Positions 49,161 to 57,785 of a stretch of DNA of 64,000 nucleotides are shown here, one piece after another; position 1 is the stretch's first letter, and the number at the start of each line of letters is the position of its first letter. Under the pieces are notes generated by a model. The model had not been told where the DNA came from and did not search any database. It saw nothing but the letters and a program-made list of their open reading frames with translations. This stretch comes from Nakazawaea peltata (lineage: Eukaryota; Ascomycota; Pichiomycetes; Alaninales; Pachysolenaceae): positions 751,249-815,248 of the forward strand of contig BCGQ01000004.1 in the NCBI GenBank assembly GCA_001599355.1. Direction: 5' to 3'. Position numbers and translations under genes: made by a program.

Positions 49161-49664
49161 TTACTCCTTTTGGTTAATGACCTCTTCGTACTTCTCTGGG
49201 AAAGTTGGGTTAGTTCTACCCAATCTCAAAGTCTTGTCAGTTCTGATCTTCTTGGTACTGAAGAAGATAGCGGCTATTCTAGAGTTAGTATTATGCGAAT
49301 CTTGTAAAAAATATCACTATTTCAAATACATACAACAACAAGCGACACCACAGGCAACGACTATAAATTAGTTAGTATAAAAGGGCACAATCAATACTGG
49401 ACAATCAATGATAAACTTACACAATGGGGTCAATTCAACTGGGATTTGTCTAAGGAAAGAACCAGACTTCTTCTATATCGATATGTTAGTATTTGATTTC
49501 GCATATTTGGCGATCTGACCTCGATGATGAAATATGGTCTTATTTTTTGGAGCAATCAAAAACTCATCGCGCCCAACCATCATCTATCGAATTCGAGCCC
49601 AGTTTTCGCTCCAATCATATCATGTACATACAGCAGCTTGGAAAGTGTATGGAGTAGCTCTCAT
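49161..49664 (-). CDS. hidden four-exon gene, 74-aa single-membrane-span protein, B12D/NDUFA4-like
   Basis: Four exons can be read on the minus strand: 49664..49632, 49472..49421, 49360..49334 and 49273..49161. Introns of 159, 60 and 60 nt have donors GTATGT, GTAAGT, GTATGT, TACTAAC branch points and TAG acceptors. Joined, they give 225 nt, one open frame and 74 residues. The N-terminus is MRATPYTFQAAKK. A hydrophobic span PLFVACGVACCSAIFF is followed by basic STKKIRT, and the end is NPTFPEKYEEVINQKE. The layout (AKK, short turn, PLFV-span, basic stop, NP) resembles small mitochondrial NDUFA4/B12D proteins of complex I or IV. Gene structure is well supported; the family is a suggestion. Confidence 0.75.
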
Positions 49665-49935
49665 TTTTAATAACTGTTATCGTTTACTGATACTCTGTTT
49701 GTATGATAAATTAAATATAATCTATTGGCGGTTTGATACGAAAAAACAAAAACGTGAAAAAAGGAAGAAAAGAGGAAAAATTTTGGACAAATTTGATTTG
49801 TCGCTTAGAGACCCGGGAATTTTTGGGGCCGATGACTTTTGGCAGATTTAATGTAGCATTTTATCGAGATTAGTAGTGTCACGTGACAATAATATATAAA
49901 AAGTATACAGGGAATGGTCATTGCTTCGTTAAAAG
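49665..49935. promoter_or_regulatory. promoter of the four-exon gene with GTCACGTGAC
   Basis: A perfect 10-bp palindrome GTCACGTGAC (E-box, Cbf1/Pho4-type) lies at 49878-49887, about 215 bp upstream of the four-exon gene start and 50 bp past the end of the carrier gene. An A-rich tract lies near 49740-49790. Confidence 0.5.
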
Positions 49936-50895
49936 TTATTTCTTCATGGCTTCTCTAATAAGTTCGTAAGTTGTCCATTGAATGGCCATTTGCGGAATGA
50001 TTTTGAATAAATTGGCCCATAATCCTTTGTATAATCCTCTTGGGCCTTCTACTTTGACGATGGTAGTTAACAGGTGCCAAATACCGTTATATTTGAATCC
50101 CATTTCACTATTACCCATGGTTGCAACTTGGAATCTTCTTCTTAAAAGGTCAAATGGGTAAATTAAACTCTGCAGTAAAGCCCCACTAAATCCACCTATG
50201 GCTAATTTGGAATACAGTTGGTCTGTGAAGCTGCTTGGAAGCCATTCTTTGATTTGTTCGTAAAATGTGAAACTCAATGAAGTGTATGGTGCTACGCCCA
50301 TTGCGGTTGGAAAGAAACCTCTATATAACAGTTTAATTCCCCCTTCTGTTTTGTAAATCTTGATAACCGATTTCAATACTCCTGGTGGTTTTTGTTGTTT
50401 CAGATCAACTTTAGATTCACTTAAATTCTTAAGAGATGCAGTCTGAATAGAAAGTCTGGTCTTGACCAAATCCATAGGATATGTGGCTCCAACAGATGCT
50501 ACACCTGCAACTGCACCACTCAGCAATTTCTGCTCAGTATTCAATTCAGTCGAATCCGTTCCCTTCAATAAATAATCTTTGATGTTTTGGTATGTCAGAT
50601 ACTGAACGGCACTGTACGGAATCACTCTGATACAATTGATACCATTACCTCTAAAATATCCTTTGAATCCTTCTTCTCTTCCAATTTTCAAAAGAGTCTT
50701 TGCAATTCCATCATTATAAGACAGTTGTCCCGGTCCTTGAACTTGATATAAAACTTTGATTCTCTCAAAGGGCGCGCTAGCGGTTCTCGATAACAGACCT
50801 GCAATTCCACCGGGCACAAAGGAGGTAACAACATCATTTCGAAGAAAGTTTCGAACTGGAGTTAATATTCCAGTTTCTTCTGATAAAGACGTCAT
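49936..50895 (-). CDS. mitochondrial carrier, YPR011C-like (APS/PAPS transporter type)
   Basis: This is a 319-residue inner-membrane carrier with three SolCar repeats. The signatures are PFERIKV (repeat 1), YPMDLVKTRLS (repeat 2) and YPFDLLRRRFQV (repeat 3), each followed by a GxxGLYRG-type segment (GYFRGNGINCIRVIPYSAVQYL; LYRGFFPTAMGVAPY; GLYKGLWANLFKIIP). Repeat sequences match S. cerevisiae YPR011C, which carries adenosine 5'-phosphosulfate and PAPS. CTG codons on + at 50794-50796 and 50173-50175, read as Ala, give GGIAGALSRT and GALAQSLIYP, as expected for carriers. Substrate is inferred from the homologue. Confidence 0.85.
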   Translation of the reverse strand: MTSLSEETGILTPVRNFLRNDVVTSFVPGGIAGLLSRTASAPFERIKVLYQVQGPGQLSYNDGIAKTLLKIGREEGFKGYFRGNGINCIRVIPYSAVQYLTYQNIKDYLLKGTDSTELNTEQKLLSGAVAGVASVGATYPMDLVKTRLSIQTASLKNLSESKVDLKQQKPPGVLKSVIKIYKTEGGIKLLYRGFFPTAMGVAPYTSLSFTFYEQIKEWLPSSFTDQLYSKLAIGGFSGALLQSLIYPFDLLRRRFQVATMGNSEMGFKYNGIWHLLTTIVKVEGPRGLYKGLWANLFKIIPQMAIQWTTYELIREAMKK

Positions 50896-51865
50896 TTTCC
50901 CTGCCTCTCAGACTCTCAGCTACTAGTTAGTGTTCGGTGAAGAAAAGATCTCAAATCTTAAACTCCTCTCTTTGACTAAAAAATTTTTTCTCATCTTTGG
51001 TGGGGTTGAAAAAGCTTTGTTTGTACGAGCTGAGCTTAAGCGGGAAATTACGAGATATGAAAGAAGGGGGGTAGCGGGGTTATAAGCGATAACCTAGATT
51101 TTAGTTTGGGGGTTTTGGTTAGGTACTTAGGGATTTGGGTAGGGTTAGGGATTTGATTAGGGATTTGATTGGGATTTGACTGACTTCCACCCAGAAATAG
51201 GCCTGTACACAGAACGCTAACCCGATAAGTGCCAATATATGTAGCACTTCCTTTCACCCTACACCGACACTGCTTCATATATTAACTGTCATTTAAACTA
51301 GCTCATCTATTACACAAGGAAGAACGGAACCGTAATTTATGAGCAAAAAATCAATACGAAAATTATTTTGTATGGGGGAACGGGGCCGCAACTCGTACTA
51401 CTTTGAATGGATCCATAAACGGTAAGAGCATGTTCGGGTGGTGAATTAAAAACCCGGGAAATTATGTTAACTTGCTACGAATTCGTTTCTTAAGATAACA
51501 ATAGCTCTAGCTTTACATCTCTCTAACAACTAACTAGCAACCAAGTTGTCATGTGGAAATATCGAATCACCGGGCCATCGCTCGCTCTTACTTCCCCTGA
51601 ATTAGCATGTGTTTTTCGCTTCCTTTTTCATAACGGAAGAAGGGATCTATGACACATTGCGCCTTCCTTTTTTCCTTCTTATCTTTGTAAATAACCCCGG
51701 AATTTTTTCAGATGAGTCAGAAAAGTTCCGATAGTCCATTTCTTAACGGTGCAAAGAAAAATAACGTCAGATTTAGACACCCCCAAAGATGGGCTGAGAA
51801 TTTCGAATATATAAAGCAAAGGATATTTCCAAAGCTGGGGTAAATTCTGGTCTCATAAATCATTA
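50896..51865. other. divergent intergenic, 970 bp, with GGGATTTG repeats
   Basis: At about 51126-51176 the + strand has four GGGATTTG words and one GGGTAGGGTTAGGG stretch, which includes the TTAGGG hexamer. Nearer to the next gene are CCCGGG (near 51453) and CCCCT (51594-51598, STRE-like). No gene is seen in either strand. Confidence 0.55.
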
Positions 51866-52219
51866 ATGAACAATATGATGAATTCTGTCAAATCCATTTC
51901 CTCTTTAAGAACCGCTTCTAGATGCTTCGTGCCTATTGAGAAGACAAGGCAATTTGCTGGGTTATCAAATAACCCTATTTTTTACTCCCAGATGACTTAC
52001 AACAGAGTTATCACCGACTACAATTTCCAACATCATCCTTTAGTCAATAACAATGGTGCTACTGAGCAATCAAATACTCAAATCGAAGGTGAGAAATTAT
52101 ACATCGACAACACAAATTTGAATAAGAGACGTGGAGACGCTTCTGGAGAGAAATTCGAGCCTGTTGTCTACAGTCAAGATGATGATGTACACTCTATTGG
52201 CGGAAATGTCATCCGTTAA
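51866..52219 (+). CDS. unknown 117-aa protein, possibly mitochondrial
   Basis: I do not recognise this protein. The first 30 residues contain five basic and one acidic residue with Ser/Met (SVKSISSLRTASRCFVPIEKTRQFAG), like a mitochondrial presequence ending at RQFAG. The rest is polar and Asn/Asp-rich with no membrane helix. A TATATAAAG box lies near 51808-51816, about 50 bp upstream, and the promoter is unusually long. This suggests a regulated gene, but that is inference. Confidence 0.6.
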   Translation: MNNMMNSVKSISSLRTASRCFVPIEKTRQFAGLSNNPIFYSQMTYNRVITDYNFQHHPLVNNNGATEQSNTQIEGEKLYIDNTNLNKRRGDASGEKFEPVVYSQDDDVHSIGGNVIR

Positions 52220-52334
52220 ACCCATTTGCATCATCAGCATGATGTAACCTTGTGCTGGTCACATAGTTATATTTGCTCTTACATACCATCGAATATATGA
52301 ATTATGTGTTTTTATGCTAATGTAGTTAAATAAA

Positions 52335-52964
52335 TTACAAGACAAAGTCAAACACTTCGTAGCCGACTCTGCCACCTCTCATTGAGTTATGGACGTTTCT
52401 CTTGAATGTGTTGCGATCTTTTTTGAAGTCATTCAGAGCCTCTTTGTTCAACGGATCGTTTGGATTAGGCTCCAAAAATAACAACTGTAAACCTGCCAAT
52501 ACTGCATGTAATGTTAACACGGGACTCCAGTCCTCTCTCAAAATATTCAAGCAGATATTCCCTTCTAAATCGATATTCGGATGATAAATCTTCTGTAAAC
52601 ATTTCAACTTTGGTGGTTGAATCGGATAGTTCGACGGTATCTCGCAAATGAATTTGAACCGCCCACTACGATAGTATCCTTCGTTTGGTTGGATCAATAT
52701 ATCGAATCTCATCAAGTCGTCAACATCAGGGAATGACAATTTGATAGTATTAGGTAATGACAACTCTCCGATATCCTTTTGGGCTCTTATTCTGGCCGGA
52801 TCTGTTTGCTGTGGTCTCTGGGTTATAGCGGTGCCACTTTGAGATCCGTTACTACCGCCCTCTTGCTGTTCCTGTTGTTTTTGTTTTTGTAATTGACGGA
52901 TTTTCAACTGAATCACGGTTAGTATATTCGATCAGTCGCATAACAAGCATTATTTACTTACCAT
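52335..52964 (-). CDS. UBC12: UBC12, NEDD8/Rub1-conjugating enzyme (spliced)
   Basis: Ubc12 passes Rub1/NEDD8 to cullins. Exon 1 is just the ATG (52964..52962). A 54-nt intron follows (donor GTAAGT from 52961, TACTAAC on + 52918-52924 reversed, CAG ending at 52908). Exon 2 is 52907..52335, giving 191 residues starting MLKIRQLQKQKQQ, matching S. cerevisiae Ubc12 (MLKLRQLQKKKQ), whose gene also has an intron right at the start. Seen are YPIQPPKLKCLQKIYHPNID, the catalytic Cys in GNICLNILREDW, and FLEPNPNDPLNKEA. A frame starting with GTG at 52916 is an artefact of reading into the intron. Confidence 0.95.
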
Positions 52965-53269
52965 CTCCACGGTATTAGGTACAGGTCTTCGATTATCTAA
53001 GGCGCTTGATGACTTTTTGATTTGAGATGATTTTTTTAACCGATTTGCTTTTTCTTTAAACTGCTTTATTTAAAGAAGGGGGCAAGGAGGGCGAGGTACA
53101 AAAGGGAAGAATCGTGACGGCGAATAGCGTCTCATATTGTGATCTGCTCTGCCTCATGAGACTCTGCCCGTTCTGACCACTTCTAGATACTTCTCTGTGG
53201 AAGATGCAAAAAAAAACTAAATCCTCCTTTTCCCCCAATTCACATTAACAACTAAAGTGTAAAAAGTAT
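52965..53269. other. intergenic UBC12 / tRNA-Leu
   Basis: This is the UBC12 promoter, with T/A-rich stretches near 53020-53075. A T5 run on the minus strand (A5 at 53261-53265) just past the tRNA 3' end is the likely Pol III terminator. Nothing else. Confidence 0.6.
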
Positions 53270-53477
53270 TGAGGGATGCGGGATTCGAACCCGCGCTTCA
53301 TTTGGAATCTGAAACCACAGTTTTCAATGTATTCACTTACACGCACACAAATTTCTTGAAATTAGTATGGAAAAAAGTTTCCAGTACTACGAAATTGGTA
53401 GTGTACATGCAAAAGAATACACCAAAACTTTTTTTGTACACCTAAATGTGGCGCCTTAACCACTCGGCCAAACCCTC
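53270..53477 (-). tRNA. tRNA-Leu(UAG) with a 120-nt intron
   Basis: The acceptor strands are GAGGGTT (53477-53471) and ATCCCTC plus discriminator A73. The A box TGGCCGAGTGG and B box GGTTCGAATCC are intact. The anticodon stem CCACA/TGTGG encloses a loop with T33 and anticodon TAG (53444-53442), then G37. The intron runs from 53440 to 53321, directly after position 37, as in eukaryotic tRNAs. The mature length is about 88 nt with a long variable arm, fitting Leu. One T6:T67 mismatch is seen in the acceptor stem. A T5 terminator follows. Confidence 0.93.
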
Positions 53478-53783
53478 TCGTAATATATGCCTGTAGTGAA
53501 TTTTGTGGTACATATGGTTTTTGGAGTTTTTTTAGGGGCCATAACCGTATTAGATATTCGGTTAAGAGATATTATATTTGTTCTGCGGGGGATTTGGAAT
53601 CCGATGATGGGAATAGATAAGAGGAACTAATTTACGGTATGTAGCGGGCAGTGTTTTGTAGAGAGGTTCATTTTTGATAACCACCTACTTATATTTTGAT
53701 GAGCTTAAAAAACAAGCTCCAAGGGGGTCTTCAAGGGTATCTTTAATTTATTTGGAAAAGCTCCAGGCCTATATAAGCTTTGA
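53478..53783. other. intergenic tRNA-Leu / secreted-protein gene
   Basis: A/T-rich, 306 bp. It holds the 5' flank of the tRNA and the 3' UTR of the two-exon gene. No other feature. Confidence 0.55.
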
Positions 53784-54179
53784 TTAATTGCATAATTGTT
53801 GATCGGATAATTTGTTTCCTTTGTTATCGCAATATTGGTAAGATAATGTGTAAGCTTTACCTTGTCCAGTAGAAACAGATCCCGGAGGTAAAGTAACACC
53901 GCTGGTGTGCCATTGAGAGCAGGTAGAAGCGGTCACCGTTACTAAGACAACAGATGTAGAAACAGATGTAGTTGTGACAGTTTGAGTAACAGATACGACT
54001 CCTCCGTTCCCTCCGTTATCTCCACCACCCCAGCCTCTACGCTGGAGGAAATTACCTTCTGCTGAAGCAGCTGTTGCAAAAATGCATTGTTAGTACCCAT
54101 ACAAATCCTAAAAGGGAAGTAATTTCGACGTACCCAAAATGAATCCAAAAACTAAAGCGACAAATCTGAAAATTTGCAT
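53784..54179 (-). CDS. hidden two-exon gene, small secreted Thr/Val/Ser-rich protein (110 aa)
   Basis: Exon 1 (54179..54134, 46 nt) and exon 2 (54070..53784) are joined across a 63-nt intron (donor GTACGT at 54133, TACTAAC near 54093, CAACAG ending at 54071). The product begins MQIFRFVALVFGFILAASA, a clear signal peptide with an A-x-A cleavage site. FLQRR follows, a possible Kex2-like site, then a Gly/Asn stretch and a Val/Thr/Ser-rich segment (VSVTQTVTTTSVSTSVVLVTV). Three cysteines (CSQW, YCDN, LCN) lie in the rest. There is no GPI tail. I do not know the family; a secreted or wall-associated protein is inferred. Confidence 0.75.
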
Positions 54180-54465
54180 TTTGATGATATTGGACCGAAT
54201 TCAAAATCAAACGGTTAAGCACAACGGAGAAGCACCTCATTTATATACATAGGCCCTGGATTAATGAATGGAGAATTTTTCGTCTCAGCCCCAACATGCA
54301 TCAGGGCGTACAAATTATTGAGGCGTACAGGGCGAACAAAGGGAAAAAAAGAAAGGCGAGAGAAGCGCAGAATAAGGCGAGATTTTCCTTCCATGCATAT
54401 CTGAGATCCCGAGATTCATTGACTACATATCGATGGAAAAATTACCGGTACATGAAGAGAGCGTA

Positions 54466-56070
54466 TTACTTGGTGTATTTGTGGAAAAGAATTGTTAAGA
54501 AGAATGAGAGGAGAGCTGCAATGATGATCAGCTCTTGTATGTAGAACCCTAAATCCCATCTCACTTTTGCTACACCAGAATTTCTCAGTAAAGTAGACGC
54601 ACGGAAGACGTATTCTAGCTCTATTGCCCAAATAGCTGTAAGTACTGCCAAAGCAACGAACTGTGATGCTAACGCTAGAGACGACAACTGTCTCGCTTTG
54701 CAAATTAGAAAATTCGGTTTCTTGATAACCACTGGCATCCACAAGATCATTATAAAATATAGCAGATTGAAGAGGGTGGTGAAAAAGGAAACCATCGAGA
54801 GATATCCTAGCCAAATATTGATCATGTCCAACTTTTTCGCTTGATCGACAAAGCCACCTTTCTCGCTTAATATCGTGTTAGGATCTTGTGCGATACTATT
54901 AAGTAAAACCTTGTACAGGAGGACAAAAGATTCTCCCATTTTTTTGCTGTCAGTTCTGTTTGTCATCTGCAGAAGCTGTATACCTGAGTCTCTAATCAAT
55001 GTAGAAACTATATCCATTCCAAAACAAGGTGAACACTGTCTTTCATTGGTGGCCATATTGTGTCTGCAATATCCAAGGAAATTCATAGCGTAAATATTGT
55101 CAAAAGAGAATGTGTTAATGGTTTTGGTGTAATCTTGCTCTTTAATATCTTCTATATTCGAACCTAAATCCATGGCAACATAAGATAAAACATTCAACAG
55201 TTCTTTTGCTGATTCTAAAGCTTCGTTCTTTTCTTGACTAAAATTATCAAACTGAAGTGTGAATTGGGGAAGACATAGAAGGTCCCCAGATCTACAAGAT
55301 GATGTCACACCTAAGATCATCACTGGAATGAATGAAAGAAGGATCATGACCAAGCATCCGAACAGAATAAGTTTCCTTCTATTTAAAATTCTCCTGTATT
55401 TCTCCTGTAGTAATTGAGACTCAGGTGACCTATTTGAAATTTTCAGTCCAAACGAGTTACTACTGAAGTTAGATTTGGTAGGGCTGTCACTTTTGGAGGA
55501 ATGGTTGAATAAAGATGATATTTTAGAACCTGATCCTGTTTGGAGTTTTGAACTCTCATCATCTTGTTGTGCTTGTTCCAATTTATAAGCTCTTTGGAAG
55601 GGGTTAGCATTGATTGGTGTTTTATTCTGAGAAACAGGAACGTTGTTTATTCCTGAGTTGAAATTGGTAATTGGATTAGCCAAATCATTCATAAATTCGA
55701 GATTCAGAAACAACGGTGAATCTTCTTCCTCATCAGTCAGTTTGGAATCAACCACCGCTATTGCTTGATTGGAAACTTCTTTACGCAGTTGATCAGACCT
55801 TCTAAGCTCTGGTTTATTGCCAATAATCTTACTGGAACCAATCTCCGAAGATTGGAAAGGAAGCGCCGTCACATAATACAGACTATCTTTAACTTTTGTC
55901 TCTACAGAACCAACACCAATTGAAAGAGGACTCGATCCTGTAGAGATCTCGGAAAGTTTTGGAATAGGTTTAGATTTCTCTTCCAGCAGCAATGCTTTAG
56001 TTCTTCTTCGTTGTAACTCGCTCCCAATCCTCTTGAACGGATTGGAATAGAACTCTCCATTGCTAAACAT
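54466..56070 (-). CDS. four-span membrane protein, SUR7/PalI (claudin)-like candidate
   Basis: The 534-residue protein has a polar N-terminal cytosolic domain of about 230 residues. A membrane helix lies near 233-257 (LFGCLVMILLSFIPVMILGV). An external region of about 150 residues has Cys pairs (SSCRSGDLLC; GYCRHN...CSPC). Three more helices occupy the last 120 residues, ending FLTILFHKYTK. One helix, a Cys-containing loop, then three helices is the layout of fungal SUR7/PalI-type proteins, but I cannot assign an orthologue. It lies head-to-tail with another four-span protein of similar layout. Confidence 0.6.
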   Translation of the reverse strand: MFSNGEFYSNPFKRIGSELQRRRTKALLLEEKSKPIPKLSEISTGSSPLSIGVGSVETKVKDSLYYVTALPFQSSEIGSSKIIGNKPELRRSDQLRKEVSNQAIAVVDSKLTDEEEDSPLFLNLEFMNDLANPITNFNSGINNVPVSQNKTPINANPFQRAYKLEQAQQDDESSKLQTGSGSKISSLFNHSSKSDSPTKSNFSSNSFGLKISNRSPESQLLQEKYRRILNRRKLILFGCLVMILLSFIPVMILGVTSSCRSGDLLCLPQFTLQFDNFSQEKNEALESAKELLNVLSYVAMDLGSNIEDIKEQDYTKTINTFSFDNIYAMNFLGYCRHNMATNERQCSPCFGMDIVSTLIRDSGIQLLQMTNRTDSKKMGESFVLLYKVLLNSIAQDPNTILSEKGGFVDQAKKLDMINIWLGYLSMVSFFTTLFNLLYFIMILWMPVVIKKPNFLICKARQLSSLALASQFVALAVLTAIWAIELEYVFRASTLLRNSGVAKVRWDLGFYIQELIIIAALLSFFLTILFHKYTK

Positions 56071-56176
56071 CTCTTCACTACACTTAACTCTACATTAATA
56101 AGATGTGACCACAAAAACACTAAAAAAATATATTGAGTCTAAGAGGAAAAAAGGGGGTAATTTTAAGGTTCGTTTT

Positions 56177-57634
56177 TTAAAGCTCATTAGGGGGGTCTTT
56201 CAGAAGAAGCAAGTTCTCCCGTTTCATGATATAACGGTCATCTTCGGTAAGGAAGATGTCACTATTGATATATTTGGTCTCATCGATGAGTGGGACACTC
56301 TTTTTACGTGGGATATTAGCCAGTAGTGGTTCCGGGGAGGATTTGGTCGACTTGTGCAAGAATCTCGCAAGACGTGGATGCGCCGACGTGCTTCCAGAGC
56401 TTTTTCCACGACGTTTCTTCTGCGCGGACTCATCCTCTTCAGATGATCCAACTGTATGTGTGACTGATTGGATCTTGGAGTTGTTCTCATCAAATGGATT
56501 CAAATCATCGAGTTCATGATCTTCATCGACGTCTTTATATTCTTTGAATGGATTTGTCTTATTTTTCACAAGTGGGGTGCCAATGTATGCTGCATCGTCA
56601 TCGAGATCATCTTCATCTTCATCGTCATGATCATCAATTCGGATCAGATTCTCGGGAGCTCCACACCATATAGGACCAGCCCAGGCACAAGCTTGCATAG
56701 CCGAAGCGCACACGGCGATCCAAGCTAATGAGAACCACGCTCTTCCAAGATGCGAGGATATACCAAAACTACCAAGTTCATTTTTGATTTCGGCTCTTAC
56801 TTTGATCGAGATTGCAGTCATGATCCCAACTCCCGTAGTGGTGGCTATAAAATCCAGGGTGGAGATACTTGCAAGTATTTGTCTCAAGAGCACAGGGGCT
56901 CCGGTCTCATCCTTTTTATATCCTCTACTGCCATACATGATCAACCCCAATATGAAGCAAAGCAAGTTAAGAGCTGTGGCTGCAATGAGTAATGAAGAAG
57001 CAGATCCACTCAACTTCTTACGTGTGTCTAAAAGAGATAAATATGCCAGATCAGGTGTGTATTCCTGAGACTCGACTCCAGTTCGAGATAAAGAGTTATC
57101 ATCATATGCATAAGCAAGGATAATCGTTAATCCAATAGTTTGTAATTCCCCACGATAGTCATAAACATAATGTCTATCTGAATGAGTACAATATTCAAAG
57201 ATATATTTCCTGTGATATACGGTATCACCTTGTCTTGTCTCTGTCTCGGTCAAGTTATAGTTACCAAAACACCAGTTGAACACGTTAGATTTAATATATT
57301 GGGGACAGTTCTCCACTTTGGCCTGGGTATACTCCGATAAGAGTTCGATCTCGGAGGCTGTGAGACCAGGACCATAATTATCCGATAAAGAGTCCGAGTT
57401 ATCGGAAACGTTATCTCTCAAGACGGTGAATAACCCTGAAGACACATCCACATGTGAACAATCAAGACGATTCACGTATAATTCTGTATCTGAGAAGGCC
57501 CCTGTGAGGATCACAATCAAGAAGATGAACCCTGAGACGCTTAAAAATAGACGAGCTATCTGTAGTACCCTAGCTCTCGGTTCAAGGTTCAAGAATGGTT
57601 TCTTCAACAGGAATGACAAGCTACTCCACCTCAT
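56177..57634 (-). CDS. four-span membrane protein, SUR7/PalI-like, possibly ECM7-like
   Basis: This is a 485-residue protein. The first helix is near 26-47 (LFLSVSGFIFLIVILTGAF). A loop follows with LDCSHVDVSSGLF and further cysteines (NCPQY, NWCFGNYNLT, EYCTHSD). Then come three helices at about 207-228, 255-276 and 298-320 (SSLLIAATALNLLCFILGLIMY; LDFIATTTGVGIMTAI; AWFSLAWIAVCASAMQACAWAG) and a long acidic and basic cytosolic tail. The layout and the loop opening are like fungal PalI/Sur7/Ecm7 claudin-like proteins. Ecm7 helps calcium entry through Cch1-Mid1 in S. cerevisiae; that role is only a suggestion here. Confidence 0.6.
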   Translation of the reverse strand: MRWSSLSFLLKKPFLNLEPRARVLQIARLFLSVSGFIFLIVILTGAFSDTELYVNRLDCSHVDVSSGLFTVLRDNVSDNSDSLSDNYGPGLTASEIELLSEYTQAKVENCPQYIKSNVFNWCFGNYNLTETETRQGDTVYHRKYIFEYCTHSDRHYVYDYRGELQTIGLTIILAYAYDDNSLSRTGVESQEYTPDLAYLSLLDTRKKLSGSASSLLIAATALNLLCFILGLIMYGSRGYKKDETGAPVLLRQILASISTLDFIATTTGVGIMTAISIKVRAEIKNELGSFGISSHLGRAWFSLAWIAVCASAMQACAWAGPIWCGAPENLIRIDDHDDEDEDDLDDDAAYIGTPLVKNKTNPFKEYKDVDEDHELDDLNPFDENNSKIQSVTHTVGSSEEDESAQKKRRGKSSGSTSAHPRLARFLHKSTKSSPEPLLANIPRKKSVPLIDETKYINSDIFLTEDDRYIMKRENLLLLKDPPNEL

Positions 57635-57785
57635 CTCCTTATACTATTGCTTACTTCCGGTATCCACTCCCGATGAGATTAGTCAAATTTCCTTTTTTAG
57701 ATATTTAGTTACGTATTTTTCATGCATTTTTCAAGCTTTTTAAGGTGTCGATTTTGGCGTCGTAGACAGAAGAGTAGGGGGCACA

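Noticed and set aside
54296-54544. 82-aa plus-strand frame between the secreted-protein gene and the four-span gene
   Set aside because: Its second half is antisense to the well-supported membrane protein; composition is Lys/Arg-rich without motif.
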